From: Fomitopsis serialis
Lineage: Eukaryota; Basidiomycota; Agaricomycetes; Polyporales; Fomitopsidaceae
Assembly: GCF_022376445.1 (NCBI RefSeq)
Contig: NW_025954962.1
Coordinates: 620,001 to 684,000 of the forward strand
Length of the DNA stretch: 64,000 nt
Reading direction: 5' to 3'
The position numbers were made by a program, and so were the translations under genes. Numbering within the stretch: the first letter of the stretch is position 1; each line of letters starts with the position of its first letter. The notes under the pieces are model-generated. The model was not told the origin of the DNA. It was given only the letters and a program-made list of their open reading frames with translations, and ran no database searches. Of the stretch, positions 25,211 through 37,100 are shown piece after piece.

Positions 25211-26304
25211 GGTGGACGAATACAGCGTTGAGAGGGCTGTCGGTCGCGGTGGGGAGCTGTTCGCGCTGGCGCCCGTCCGCAGACTCGAAGCACTCGAGCG
25301 CGACACCGAGGATGTTCCAAGCGCCCGCATGTGATAGTCTACTTTTCGACGCGCTCCCTTGTCGACAGGTCGGTATTTTCAATCGCAGTTTGAATGTACG
25401 TAGTGGATCGCAGGCGGAACCTCAAGTGTGTGGCTGAGCTTGTGGCGGGTGCGTCTGTGGCGGAAGCAAATATTGCATTGTTCTCGTCGCGTACTACTAC
25501 TAGGTCGCCGTCTTTTGCACTGCTCGTCCTCAGCTTGAAGATAGCGACTTACACCGCTATCTACCGTTTCTTTCCGCGAGGAGACGTCCTTCAGCTAAAG
25601 GTTCGAAGGTTCACCCCTTGCGCGTTCTAACAGTGTTCTTGATGTCCCGTTGCGCGACGACTCCGGACACGAGCACGCAGACAAGGATGCGTGAAGGTTT
25701 TCTCGCTCGTCCATCGAGCGCGGCATGCTCAAGAAGGCGACGCACGCACTTGAGTGAGCATTGTGTGCGCGACAAGTAGCGATTCAAAGGTCTGTCCCTC
25801 GACGCCCGTCTGCGACCTAGCGCACTTTACAGTCTGGATAGTTCATCAAGCGAGTTTGGCGTGTAGCGGAGTCACTGGAACGGCGTGTTTCACAAGCTCG
25901 CCATTCGGTTTGTCCTCCATCTATCGCCCGAGCCTCTGGTCCTTCCCACCCACACTTTCTCGTGTGCACCTACTCGGCATGCCCTCTTCTGGATTCTCGC
26001 TTGCCTCGGTATGTGTCTGCCGTCTGGAACACTGGCTGGTAGCTGACTCTGAGATCAATTGCTGGACCGACAAGGCGGCACCTCCTGGCGGCGTGCAGCT
26101 CTAGCGACACACTGTCCGGCCGCGCGAAATCAGCCACCATAGTGAAAGTCGAGCTTCGGGTACAAGATGTCAATGACCGTAGTGTGCACGGGATGAAGCC
26201 TAGGGGGAACTGCCAAGGAAGAAGGGATGGCGAAGGTAAGTACAGCAAATTCGAAGCTTCGAAGCCGAAGTACGCCCCTGCAAGCGACCGTTAACCCGCA
26301 AACA

Positions 26305-26640
26305 CATCTGTCTGCCCGCACGCGCGTCCACTCGCCCATTTAAATGCTCGTGCGCCAATCCGAACGCTGTCCCGCACGTTCGCCCGCTCGCACACAGTCG
26401 CTTACCTATCCTTGTGCTCAACGGCTTGGGCGCCCGCTCGCCCACGCGCTTGGTTGCCCGTGCGTTCGTGCACTCGATTACTCGCGCGCACGCCGCTCAT
26501 CTGCCCGTGCACTCGTCCATCTAGCTGCAAACATATCCCCTGGCTCCTCCGCCTGCGCGCTCGCCCGTCTGGCAGCCCGCCTACGGTGCCACCCGCCAGC
26601 TCGGCCACCCGACTGCCCGCCTGCTCCGTTGTATGGCAAC
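26305..26640. repeat. degenerate GC-rich minisatellite-like tract
   Basis: The elements CGCCCG, GCTCG and CACTCG recur every roughly 10-14 bases, for example GCCCGCTCG at several places. The order is irregular and many units are diverged. Six-frame translation gives only low-complexity frames on both strands, which argues against coding. Confidence 0.5.
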
Positions 26641-27540
26641 TCAGTCATTTGTGTACCTGCCTACTCGCGTGTCTACGTCTTCGTCTGCGCTCTCACCAAG
26701 CCACTCAGAGATATATTAATATTACTGTATAGTCTAATATTTTGCTGGGTTCAGTGCACCTGCGCGGTGCTGATTGATGTCATCGACACATAAGTAGCAG
26801 AGATTCTGTAAAGAGGACATGTACAGCGACATCGCGGATTGCATAGCAGAACATGTCATAACAGATTGTAATGACCGAGACGCGCCTCGGACGCGTCAGA
26901 GCGCGTTGTGCCGACGTGTTTGTACAAACTCGTGACGTGCCGAGCGGCTGATGGCGACCTCCAGACAATAGGGGGGTATCAAAAGCAGACGTTAGACAAG
27001 GATATCCGGAGCCAGCGAAGGTTGAAGGAATTGTCTACTCTGCCCACGGGAGACTAGCATGTGAGTGTCCTTCGATCGCGTCGTGACGCGTAAGCGCCCT
27101 GCCCCCTCCTCTCCCCGCTCGTGCACCGCGTCCGCTGTCTGTGCTAAATAGACTCTGCTCCCGGATTGTCTAGCCTCGGGCGCACCAATGCGATGCACTG
27201 CCTCGAGTCTTCTCATGCCTACCCACGTGTATACTCGCCCCATTCTCGAAGATACGGCTTCCAGCTCACGTTTGCACGCATAAGGGGCTCTTGTCTGTGA
27301 ACGTTTCATACCGGCATCGATGGGGCACAACAAATGGAAAAACATCGCACTCGAAATAGTACATTGGCAGTACGCTGAGTCAACTGAATACCACTCCGCA
27401 TCCCTCGTTCTCACTCATCTCGACCCTGTGCGAACGCGTCCTCGCTCGCGCGTGGTCTTTCAAAAGCCCCGCAGTTTTTCCGTGACCTGCATTCTTCTCT
27501 CGCTCATTTTTATCGCTAAGCGGGTTCAGTAGCGGTCGGG

Positions 27541-27547
27541 TATAAAA
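27541..27547 (+). promoter_or_regulatory. TATA box of GH5 copy 2
   Basis: TATAAAA, 71 bp upstream of the ATG at 27612, nearly the same spacing as in GH5 copy 1. Confidence 0.65.
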
Positions 27548-27611
27548 CGTACTCGAGCGAGATGCACAGTCGATCAGCAGGCCGCTTTGTGACAGCGAAC
27601 AGCCTACTAAA

Positions 27612-29131
27612 ATGCTCTCCGTCCTTGCGCTCCTCTCAGCGGCCCTCGCGCCGCAGCTCGTGAGCGGCCAGGTTCCTCGCCTCGGCGGTGTCAACACTGC
27701 AGGGTTTGACTTCACGGTGGTGGGTGCATTTGCCGAGTCATACAGTCGAAACGCCTGAATTTAACTGGTAAATCGCTAATAGTATACCAACGGCAGCTTC
27801 ACGAACAATGGTAAGAGGTCTAGTCGCCTGCTTCGATCACTACTTTCTCACTCAGGACGCAGCCGCGGCTCCGCCCACTTGGCAATACACCCACTTCTCT
27901 GCCGAGGGTGCCAACCTCTACCGTATCCGTGAGTAACCTTGTTTACCTTGAGTCAACTGTCTGGATGCGCATACCATATCATTTCATAGCCTTCGCATGG
28001 CAGGAGATGACACCTACCCTTGGTGGGCCCATCAACGAAACCTTCCTCTACGATGAGTACAATCCCATCGTGCAAGCTGCGCTTGCGTCCAGTCCCGACG
28101 CCTATGTCATCGTTGACGTCGTGCGTACAACACGATCTACGACTCCTTACTGCCTGTTTCAATGCTACCTTCGTAGCACAACTACGCTCGCTGGAACGGC
28201 GAGATCATTGCCCAGGGCGGCCCGACCAACGAGCAGTACGCCTCCCTCTGGTACCAGCTCGCCGGCTTTTACGGGTCGACCCCGCGTGCCCTCCTGTGCG
28301 CCCTACCTTTGCATGCCTCTATATCTGCGTGTTGACCCACCGATGTAAATAGCGGCCTGATGAACGAGCCCCACGACCTCGACATCCCCACCTGGGCCGA
28401 GTCCGTGCAGTACGCCGTCAACGCGATCCGGGCCGCCGGCGCGCAAAACTACCTCCTGCTCCCCGGCTCGAACTACACCTCCGCCGCGACCTTCCCCACC
28501 GGCGCCGGCCCGTACTTGCTGAACGTCACCGACCCACTCGGCGGCACCGAGAAGCTCATCTTCGACGGTAAGCGGCTTGCTCCTCTGCTGGAGTGCTGCG
28601 CCGTCTGACGCGTGGGTTGTAGTCCACAGGTACCTCGACTACGACAACAGCGGTACCCACGCCGAGTGTGTCACCGTACGTCCCCCCTCTGTACAGTGCG
28701 ATGGAGCGCGCGGCTGACCGACGTCCCCCAGAACAACACGGAAGTGTTCGAGACGCTCGTCACCTGGTTGCAAGCGAACGGCAACCGCCAGGCCATCCTG
28801 AGCGAGACCGGCGGAGGCAACACCGCCAGCTGCGACGAATAGTAGGCACCCCGTGTCCCATCCCCTGCCCCGTAGCACTGATTCGTTCCCCACAGCCTCT
28901 ACCAGGAACTCGCGTACATCAAGAACTCGTACCCCAGCATGGTCGGCTTCTCCGTCTGGGCCGCGGGCTCCTTCGCGACCAACTACATCCTGTCGATGAC
29001 GCCCTACGCAAATGGCACCGACCAGCCCCTGTACAACGTTGCTGGTGAGTGCATCTTATTATGTGTAACATCATGTCTAGTCAGTGCTAACCGTTACCCC
29101 AGTGCGGCCGAACTTGCCCGCTCCGGTGTAA
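27612..29131 (+). CDS. GH5 (subfamily 5-type) endo-beta-1,4-glucanase, copy 2
   Basis: Secreted cellulase paralogous to 15827-17381. The signal peptide (VLALLSAALAPQLVSG) leads straight into RLGGVNTAGFDF, again with no CBM1. Core blocks are WQYTHFSAEGANLYRI, MTPTLGG, HNYARWNGEI, GLMNEPHDLDI with the acid/base Glu near 28367, VHRYLDYDNSGTHAEC, LSETGGG with the nucleophile near 28805, and GFSVWAAGSF. Introns match those of copy 1, and the final exon reads VRPNLPAPV before the stop at 29129-29131. Exons from about 28360 to 29040 are strongly biased to C/G in third positions, more than in copy 1, which suggests selection for high expression. No frameshift is needed. Catalytic residues are intact. 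Confidence 0.9.
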
Positions 29132-29784
29132 TATTGAGCTTGCCGTAGGAGTAGTACTCGTGTGCACTTCCAATGAATTGAAGTCTGCTTTGTGCACTCA
29201 AGAGTCTTGATTTGCTACTTACTGTGACAGTGATGGTCAAGTCGAGACTACACCCTTCCGCACTCTGCGGTAATGCATGTTCGAATCATGACGCGCTTTG
29301 AAGAGAGAGCGCTTGATCGTGAGTCTGACATCCAATGAGTACCGTCATCACCTGCAGCCTGCACTGACGTCCACTCTGTAAATGTTTTCTATCCCGTTCA
29401 GCAGCAATCTCGCACCAGCTCTTTGAACAGCGCACTGGCGATAGCTTATGCACCCCTAAAAATGCACTTCATTGTACGCGCGAGTAAGAGAAGACATGAT
29501 GATACATTGATGCATGGGAGATCGAATATAAATGCTAGACGGGAAATGATACACGCAAAATTACTCCTGTAACAAGGCTACACAGAAGGTCGACGAAAGA
29601 CAGGGTGAAGGGAAGACTATGCAAGAAGATACAAATGATACATGCGAGGATATTGGTCCGTGAGTCCGTTCGTTCTAGAGTGTACATAGAATGCTGACGT
29701 GACTAGGCTGTTGCTCGAGGTCAGGGAATACATAAGACGAGATGTCCAATAGCTCAGGCGATAAATATGTGCGTGAACCTCGTT
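29132..29784. other. intergenic region between convergent genes
   Basis: 3' flanks of GH5 copy 2 and the minus-strand repeat-bearing membrane protein. Relatively A/T-rich, with no coding signal. Confidence 0.45.
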
Positions 29785-32700
29785 CTAGCGAAATCCTCCT
29801 CGATACTGACTGGCTCCGACGTTGGTGACGCGACCAGGTGATGCTGAACCAAGCATTGAGCCGACTGTGCGCAGAATTTGAGACGCAGACGTACCTCCAA
29901 ATACAAACTGCTCACGGATCCCACTGGCCTCCCTTCTGCTACCAGGAGGCATCTTCTAATGACTCGGTGAGTGGGCAGCCATGCATACGACGCGGTAGCG
30001 CTTACCTTCACCGGGCGAGGCTGAGGCTGCCCGTATCCCTGAGCCCGCATGTTCCCCTGTATGCCTGAAACTGGACCCTGAGTGTTGCCTGGGTCACGTC
30101 GCGGCGCATAGGATGTGGCGGGAGCGATGGGCTGAGAACGGGGGCCGACTGAAGGTGCGACGCTACCAGGAATGCCGCCTGCGGGGCGTTTGTGTGCAGG
30201 GCCCTGCATAGACGTCCCAGAAGAGAAACCGACGACAGTGGGGTTACTTTGTCTCGAGGCGAAATTGGACGACGGCGCCATGCTACTAGTGACGGTGGGT
30301 ACTTGCGCAACTCCTCGTGTTGATGAAGGCTGCTGACCTGACGGGGCCATCAGCAAAGCCTACATTGTGTGCGTCAGTATTCAGAGCAGAAGGAGCGTGT
30401 TCAGATCACTAACACGAGGGGGTGCATTCTGCGTCCCCGTCTTGCGCGGGCTTGCCGAAGTCGTCGCAACGGGCAAAGTCACAGCATACAGTTTGTCTCC
30501 GTGTCGGTATAGAACTTGACGCGGCCCGACGTTCTTGAAAGTCGAATGGGTAGAGGTGGCGCCTGATGGTGCGGCGGCGGGTACGGCGGGTACTTGGTTG
30601 TTGGTCGATGCGTGTAGTGTACTGCCTGAACCTGGAGCTGAGCTGAATGCACTGCTGGCCGACAGTGCATTCAGCTGAGACCCAGATGCAAGCCACGCCT
30701 GCACAAAAGCGCGACGAACCGCTGGACCGTCGACGGCTTCAGGTTTCTGGAAGGGAGAATGAGAACAGCAGACAAAGACATAACGCTGGATACTTACTGC
30801 ATCGGTACGCCTTCCAGTCATTCTCTGCGGGGTCGGTACTACAGTGTTGATGGTGCAGTCGGGGACCGACTCCGCCATCTCTACGTCTTCGTCGAGATAC
30901 GGCTTCTGATAAGTCGTGATCTCATCCATGTCGACGTCGGACATAGCTTTGCCGAGTTCAGGAGAGGCCATAACCTCATCCATGTCAGGGGAAGACATGC
31001 ACTCGTCCATTGCATGCGTAACGTCAATGCTGCGTTGCATGCACGGTGTCACCGACTCAGCGGCCTCGACCTTGCGGCGGCGACGAATCTTCCTCGCGCC
31101 GATGGTCATTGCCGTGAACACGGCAACGATCTGGTCGACAGCACTGTCCTCGTCGACGTTCTACATTGGACGGCATTAGACGAGCATCTTACGGGAGAAA
31201 AGCTGGTCAACTTACCATGCGTGCTTGTCGCGACTCAAAGTTGGCACAGGGCAAGAGCGGGGAAGCCGCAGCGTCGCAGCCTATGGTCGGTGACCAAGTG
31301 GCTGAAGCACACGAGAGTGCTGGGCTCGCCAGCAGGACACTGGCTGTCTCTCGTATCGACGTCCACAAGGAGCTTGAAGGGGCCACTGGCGACGTCGGGG
31401 TGCTGTATTCAACGAGCGGTGACATCGTCGAGGAGTCTGAGAGTTCTGGAGTATCCGGCACCATGAGGGTAGGTTCTCGCATTGTCGTCCATGCGGGAGA
31501 TGCAGACACAACGGTGGTCGCCGTCTCCTCTTTGATTGGCTTAGCCGGAGAAGCGATCTCCGTCTCCTGGAACAACTGGTATATTAGGCGATGACTAGCA
31601 TGGTTCAGGGAATGAACATACCGGTGACTTGGGTTCCGGGGGTACATCGTCGACGACGGTGGACGTATCAGACTCGAGGTCGTCAAAGCTGAACTTGGCG
31701 AGGTCCTCTGCAATGCTGTCCACCATTGGGCTAGGACTGCGCGAGCCAGGGTCGCGAAGGCTGAAATCGGTGAGGTCCTCTACTAGCTGTTCGAATGCGT
31801 GATAGGGACGCCAAAAGAGTGGAGACGTAGGCATCGTAAATGCTGCCATCGGAGACGAGTTCGACGATGCGGCGGATAGTGCTGGGCTAGAAGCGTGTGG
31901 AAGGGCATACTGGACTCCAATATCCGTGTTGACGAGATCCCGGGGGCTGTCGGGGAGAGGGATGCTGGTAGCGTTCATGAGCTCTAGGAGACCATCATCG
32001 GAGATGTCGGGCGTATAGGCTGGGGCAGAAATAGTCGCGATGTTGACGAAGTCCTGGGGACTGTCAGGGAGAGGAATGCTGACGGCGTTCATGACGTCCA
32101 GGAGATCCTCTTCGCAAGAGATGGCAGGCGTATAGGCTGTGATAGAAACAGGCATGGCGATGACGGGAGCCTGAGGGCTGTCGGGGAGAAGGATGCTAGC
32201 GGCAGTAGTGAGCTCTAGGAGACCTTCATCGGCGGAAACGTGAGGCGTATAGGCTGGGACAGCAACAGTCGTGGTGCTGACGGGACTTTGGGGGCTGTCG
32301 GGGAGAGGAATGCTGGCGGCGTCCGTGAGGCCGTGGAGACCTTCATCGTTGGAAACGTAAGGCGTATAGGCTGAGACGAAAACAGATGTAGCAGTGAAAG
32401 GGCTAGGATTGTGGAGTTCATGTCCCTCTTCGCCGTTCATGACAAGTTCGGAGAAGGTGACGACGGATGAGGATGGCGAGGCGTCGAAGGCGAGGAACAT
32501 AGGAGTGTGCGGCTGGGAGTCCAAGGTGCGTTCGAGAGGGCCTTCCTCGGACTGCTCCTGCTCGTTGAACGAAGCAGGTACAAGGATTCCGAGACCGATA
32601 ACGGCGGATGAAGTGGAGCCTTGCGAAGTGCACCGGAGACGGGGGCTAAAGTACGGTGTTTCGCCTAGGACTTCAGGTGTGTCCAGGGCAGGCGAATAAA

Positions 32701-33472
32701 ATGACGTCGATGGCGAAGAGACAGCGGACAGCGACTTGTCCGTCAGGGGGGATGCAATCGATGGCGAAGCGTCTGTGGAATCATCGAGTGTTGCGACGGG
32801 GGAAACCACGACAACGACGGACAATGAATCGTTGGCGTCGAGCAACCATGCTTGGTGGGCGTCGACAATGCTTGTGTCGGAGTCGGAGTCGCTGATGCTA
32901 AACGTCGTAGAGAGGTCGTGAAGTGATGAGGAAGCCGTCACAGCCGTCATCGACGGGGAGTTGGTCCGAGCGACTCCAACGTATGAGGATATCCTGGCGG
33001 CGATAGTCAGGCACTTCCATGCGGCAATCCTGAGGGCGAGGCACAGCGCCTCCAGGATAGCGACGACGACGATGCAAACGATATGAACTGCGATATTGCC
33101 GGCGACCATCGCACGCAACATTGAGCGGGCCACGAGCGTACCGCCGGCTGCTGCGAGGGGTCGAAGACGTCCGACGTAGGTGTCCAATGTCCCGACGAAC
33201 CTAGGCAAGATGTCGCCGGACATCGCGATGGCGATACTGACATAGGCGTCGATGATGGCGGGCGGGATGGGCGAGGTGAGCAGGAAGCTGTGGACTTGCG
33301 TCAGTGGGATGTCATCGTCGAAACTGGATACTTACTTGAGCAGACCATTCAAGATGTTCTGTACCTTTGCAACGATGTGTACACGTCCCGTGACGGTGGC
33401 GGTTGCGACCAGACCGAAGACGAGGAGGGCGAACCGGAGTGCCTGCATACCTATGGGGGGTGCAGGAGGCAT
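29785..33472 (-). CDS. Unknown membrane protein with 39-residue tandem repeats
   Basis: I do not recognise a family. The ATG at 33472 (MPPAPPIGMQALRF) opens a hydrophobic stretch, LRFALLVFGLVATATVTG, that can be a signal anchor. After an intron (about 33275-33333) a second hydrophobic segment, VHIVCIVVVAILEALCLAL, follows near 33090. The rest is Ser/Thr/Pro/Asp-rich and probably disordered. Four tandem repeats (31904-32368) carry YTPxxS...SIPLPDSP. Further exons join in frame through about 31600, 31220-31560, 31140-30810, 30745-30415, 30355-30010 and 29960-29785. A basic patch, ARKIRRRRKVE, is near 31080. The stop at 29785-29787 follows QYRGGFR. Topology suggests a short membrane-anchored N-terminus with a long acidic tail. 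Exon joins are inferred from GT/AG sites and open frames. Confidence 0.6.
31904..32368 (-). repeat. four 117-bp tandem repeats in coding sequence
   Basis: Units of 39, 39, 39 and 38 residues. Each begins YTP, carries an acidic DEG/EED core, then LPDSPQ or LPDSPR, and ends in a small hydrophobic stretch. DNA copies are diverged but aligned at 351 bp between the first and fourth TAT codon. The LPDSP core resembles a proline-directed phosphorylation site. Confidence 0.85.
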
Positions 33473-34173
33473 GGTGGAGAAGTTAACGTGAAGGCGTCGT
33501 GAGGTTGAGCTGAAGGCGAGTGCGCGCGGGGATGGGGCCTGGGAGGCGGGGGAGCGCAAGGCGGGTGGGGAGGGTAGGCGGGGTTGCTCGCCCTCTTTAT
33601 AGGTGCGCGTCGCGACGCGGTTGAACGTCTCACGTGAGGGCATTCAACAAGGAAGCAAGCACACTCGCTGTCAACGACGGCGCGCGGCGCATTGCGGCCG
33701 CTGTCACCGGTGGAGCGGGTGCCGACGCCGACGTCGCGGCACGTCGCATGCCAGCGCGCGGCCGCCGGTGCGTCGCCCTCACGCGCTGGCCTCCTGCAAA
33801 GGGACGATGCCCAGCGTTCCCCCATAGTAGACCACTTCTGCATATGCCCGCGCATGCGACGTCAGTTCCTTGCTGAGTGTTAGCAATCATACTGCGAGAC
33901 TGATCGGCACCCTCACCAGCCACCTGCTCATCGCTCGTCGAGCCTCAGCCTCACCCGCCGGTCTGACTCTGAGTCGTGCATCGCAGTCTGTGGTCCCCGC
34001 CGACCCTCCTCACCGAACCCTAACCATGCAGTAGAACCAAACCCGTGGGAAGGTACGGGAGGCGGCCATATCAGGAAGAGGTGGCCCGTCGCGACCTCTG
34101 CATCTGAGCTCACGCTGACCATCTCTCGATCTACGCGTTGCGACGCGTCCAGGCGCGTCTTGTCGCGACCGTC
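33473..34173. other. divergent promoter region
   Basis: About 700 bp between the ATG of the minus-strand membrane protein and the ATG of the Mit1-like gene. It is GC-rich with short frames in all directions and no recognised motif. Confidence 0.45.
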
Positions 34174-37100
34174 ATGACCGAGCCACCCTCAGATCCTCCT
34201 CTGCTCTTCACTCCCCCCACACAACCGTCCTCCGCGCCCCAGGAGCTTCCTGACAGCCCCGTCAGGCTATCCAGCGTTGCCGACGGTCCCCCCACCTCTG
34301 ATGATCCCATCGTTCTTCCTTCACCGCCAGCCTCGCCTCTCACTGAGCCCGACGATATTTTGCTTGTTGAAGACTCAAGCCCGCCGCCAGCCGTGCAAGA
34401 ACAGCCGTTCTACATCGAGGTCCCACCGCTCCCGGCGGACCAAAAAGCTCTATATCAGCCGAACTTTGGAGAGCAACTCATGACGTCCGGTTCCGCCTTT
34501 GACTTTGACGAATTCTCTGAGATCGCCGGGGAGTATGAGGTTGACGGGGAAATGTATTATTTTGCACGGGACTCCGAAGGAATTTTGCACAGGGTGAGTG
34601 TGTGCATTTTGCACTCGGCGCATACGATACTCTCGGGAAGCCTCTGCCGTACAAGCCAGCTTTTCTTCTTACATTCTGTCTGCCTGGTCGTATTGCGGCG
34701 CGGAAGAATCAGTCCTTTGTCTCGCTGCGGCTTATTGAATAATCTCATTGACCGACTGATTACCGTAGTTTCCCGTCGACGAGGTACAGGACATTCGTCC
34801 GGATTTGGTGGGAAAATATGGTACGCTCTTCTGATCTTCATGCATCTCTACGGCTCTCATTCTGCCCGACAGAGGAAGCAAAGGAAGCCGGTACTCTAGG
34901 CCCCTTTGATCCCTCAGCGAGCTACGTGCACATCAACTCTCGGGTCCGTCTCCAAGTACACATCAAGCGCGCTCCACCAAAAACGCGTCGTACTAGGCAA
35001 CAAAGCTCGAGCAGCGACGAGCTTGCCGCGGGCTTCCGTTCTGACAGCGGATCGCCGCGCGGGTATGGACGCCGCACCTCCACGAGTGGCAAGAACAAGA
35101 GGAGTCGTGAGCTCCCTTTCAGCCCAAAGAAGACACGCTCGCGGGGCCGCGCGGTCGTCGCCCGGGACTCGGATGCGGACAGCGACAGCGACGTGCAGGA
35201 GATCGTCGTTCAAGCCGCCACCCGTCGGTCGACGCGTACGAAGAGGTCGGCCCGGTCGAACCTCAAGGACGCAGACTTTGAGGAGGACTCCGAGAACGCC
35301 TCGGAGGAGGACGAGTATAGCGACTCGGACGCGGGGTACAGCGGGAAGCGGAAGCCTGCGAAGAAGAAGAAGCCTGCGCGGAAGAGGGGCTCGCGTGCTG
35401 CCTACGGCCACTTCCGGCCTATAGCGGACATGGAGATGGACGAGGAGGTCAGCGAAGAGAGTGCCTTCCTGCGGATACACAGGCGGACATGCGAGAAGTG
35501 TCATAGATTGCCTACGCACCAGGCCATGGTCCAAGCGAAGAAAAAGAAACCAGGTAGACGCAAGAAGAAGGGCACGGATGAGGAATCAGCGAAGACGAGC
35601 TGGCCCGACTGGAAGCCCTCGGCGGCTGGGTCCGGTGGTATGTGACGCTCAGGACCGATTCAACTGCGAAGCTTGCTCACTGTCATCTTTAGCCTGAAAT
35701 GTCCCGTCGCAGCGCACTGGAACTGCCTTGCGAAGACCCAGCGAGACGAGATACTGAAGGCAGCCTTGGAACGCGACAAAGCCGAGTGGCAGGCCGCGAA
35801 AGACCGCGCCATCGCGGAGGGCGAAGAGTTCTTGGAGCCTGCGCCAGTCAAGCGGTCGGAGCTGCGCAGTGGCAATCGACGGACTTTATCTGCACGTCCT
35901 GCATGAAGGGCGGGGTCTGCATGCCTGTCGGGAGATCGTCGTCAAGCCCGATGTACCGACTGAAGCCAAGGCGGGAGAGAAGCAGTCAAGTGCTGTCCCT
36001 GGCGCTCTCCCCGGAGACGTTGAGATGGCTGATGCCGCTGCCGGGTCCACGTCCGAGAAGCCGCTTCAGACGAGAATGACGACGAGGCGAAGGAGGAGGA
36101 CGATGACGACAAGGAGCTTGCATTCCGATGCATCACCTGCAAGCGCCTCGCGCACTACGCGCACCTCCCCATCCCGCCGACTGGGACTATGACCCTGAGG
36201 ACGTGACGCGATGATGCTCGCGAACCATTACCAGAGCACAACTAACTGGCAGTGCGGCGACTGCTCGTCCTTCGTCTATGGCGTTGAGCACATCCTGGCG
36301 TGGCGGCCTTACCCCGAGGACGCTGTCGAGCCGTCCCGTCCAGCTGGCGAGCCCGCTAACTACAAGGCGATGCTGCCGCGTGAGTACCTCGTCAAGTGGG
36401 TCGACCGGAGCTACAGGCGGACTTCGTGGGTGCCGCACGGATGGCTCCTCGCCACGTCGGGAGCCAGGCTCAAGAACTTCCTCCAGGCAGGCTCTAAAGT
36501 CCCACTTCTGCTGGAGCCTGTCGAAGCAGAGAAGGCTGAAGAACCTGACGCAAGCCAGGGCCCGACGTTCGAGATTGGCAGGGAGGACTCTATGGACGGC
36601 CAGGCGAACGAGGAGAAGCAGCAGGTGTCTGTGTTGTCTGCGAACCCCGACGCGCAGCGCAAAGTCCCGCCCGCGTGGAAACGTGTTGATCGTGTCCTGG
36701 ACGTGCTCCTCTGGTATCCGGACGCTCGACTCGAGCAGAGGCAGCAGAAGGGCGGTCGCAAGGGCAAGGGCAAAGGCAAAGGCAAGGGGAAGGGGAAAGC
36801 CAAGAAGACTGTAGAAACGGACGAGGAAGAAATCAGCGACAGCGATCCTAGGATGGTGGCAATTCATAGGGAACAGGATGCTGCGTATGACCTGGGCGAA
36901 CAGCCGAGCCAGGACCTGACCGAGACGGTCGAGGAGTATGAAGAGAGGACGGGTCTGGCGCTCGATGCGAGTGATATTGACCGCGTGGTATGGGGTTTCT
37001 TCAAGTGGGATGACTTGGGTTATGAAGATGGTATTCATTCCTTGATGCTTTGCGTGAATCAATGTCTCATAGATTGTTTCCAGCATCTTGGGATTCTCCA

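Larger units (their letters stand above)
25211..27611. other. gene-poor region with degenerate repeats
   Basis: About 2.4 kb upstream of the LYR gene (left) and GH5 copy 2 (right). Open frames are short and match no family I recognise. It contains the GC-rich degenerate repeat at 26305-26640 and an AT-rich patch near 26705-26745. Confidence 0.5.

Noticed and set aside
15827..29131. Assembly duplication as source of the two GH5 genes
   Set aside because: The copies differ at many residues, in codon use and in intron sequence, so they are true paralogues.
34906..35534. Overlapping Arg-rich frames on both strands in the Mit1-like gene
   Set aside because: Alternative frames of a Lys/Glu/Ser-rich exon; the annotated frame carries the PHD approach and basic patches.
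36757..36807. Lys-Gly hexamer tract as a telomere-like or mobile repeat
   Set aside because: It is inside an open coding frame and codes a linker; no copies were seen elsewhere in the window.
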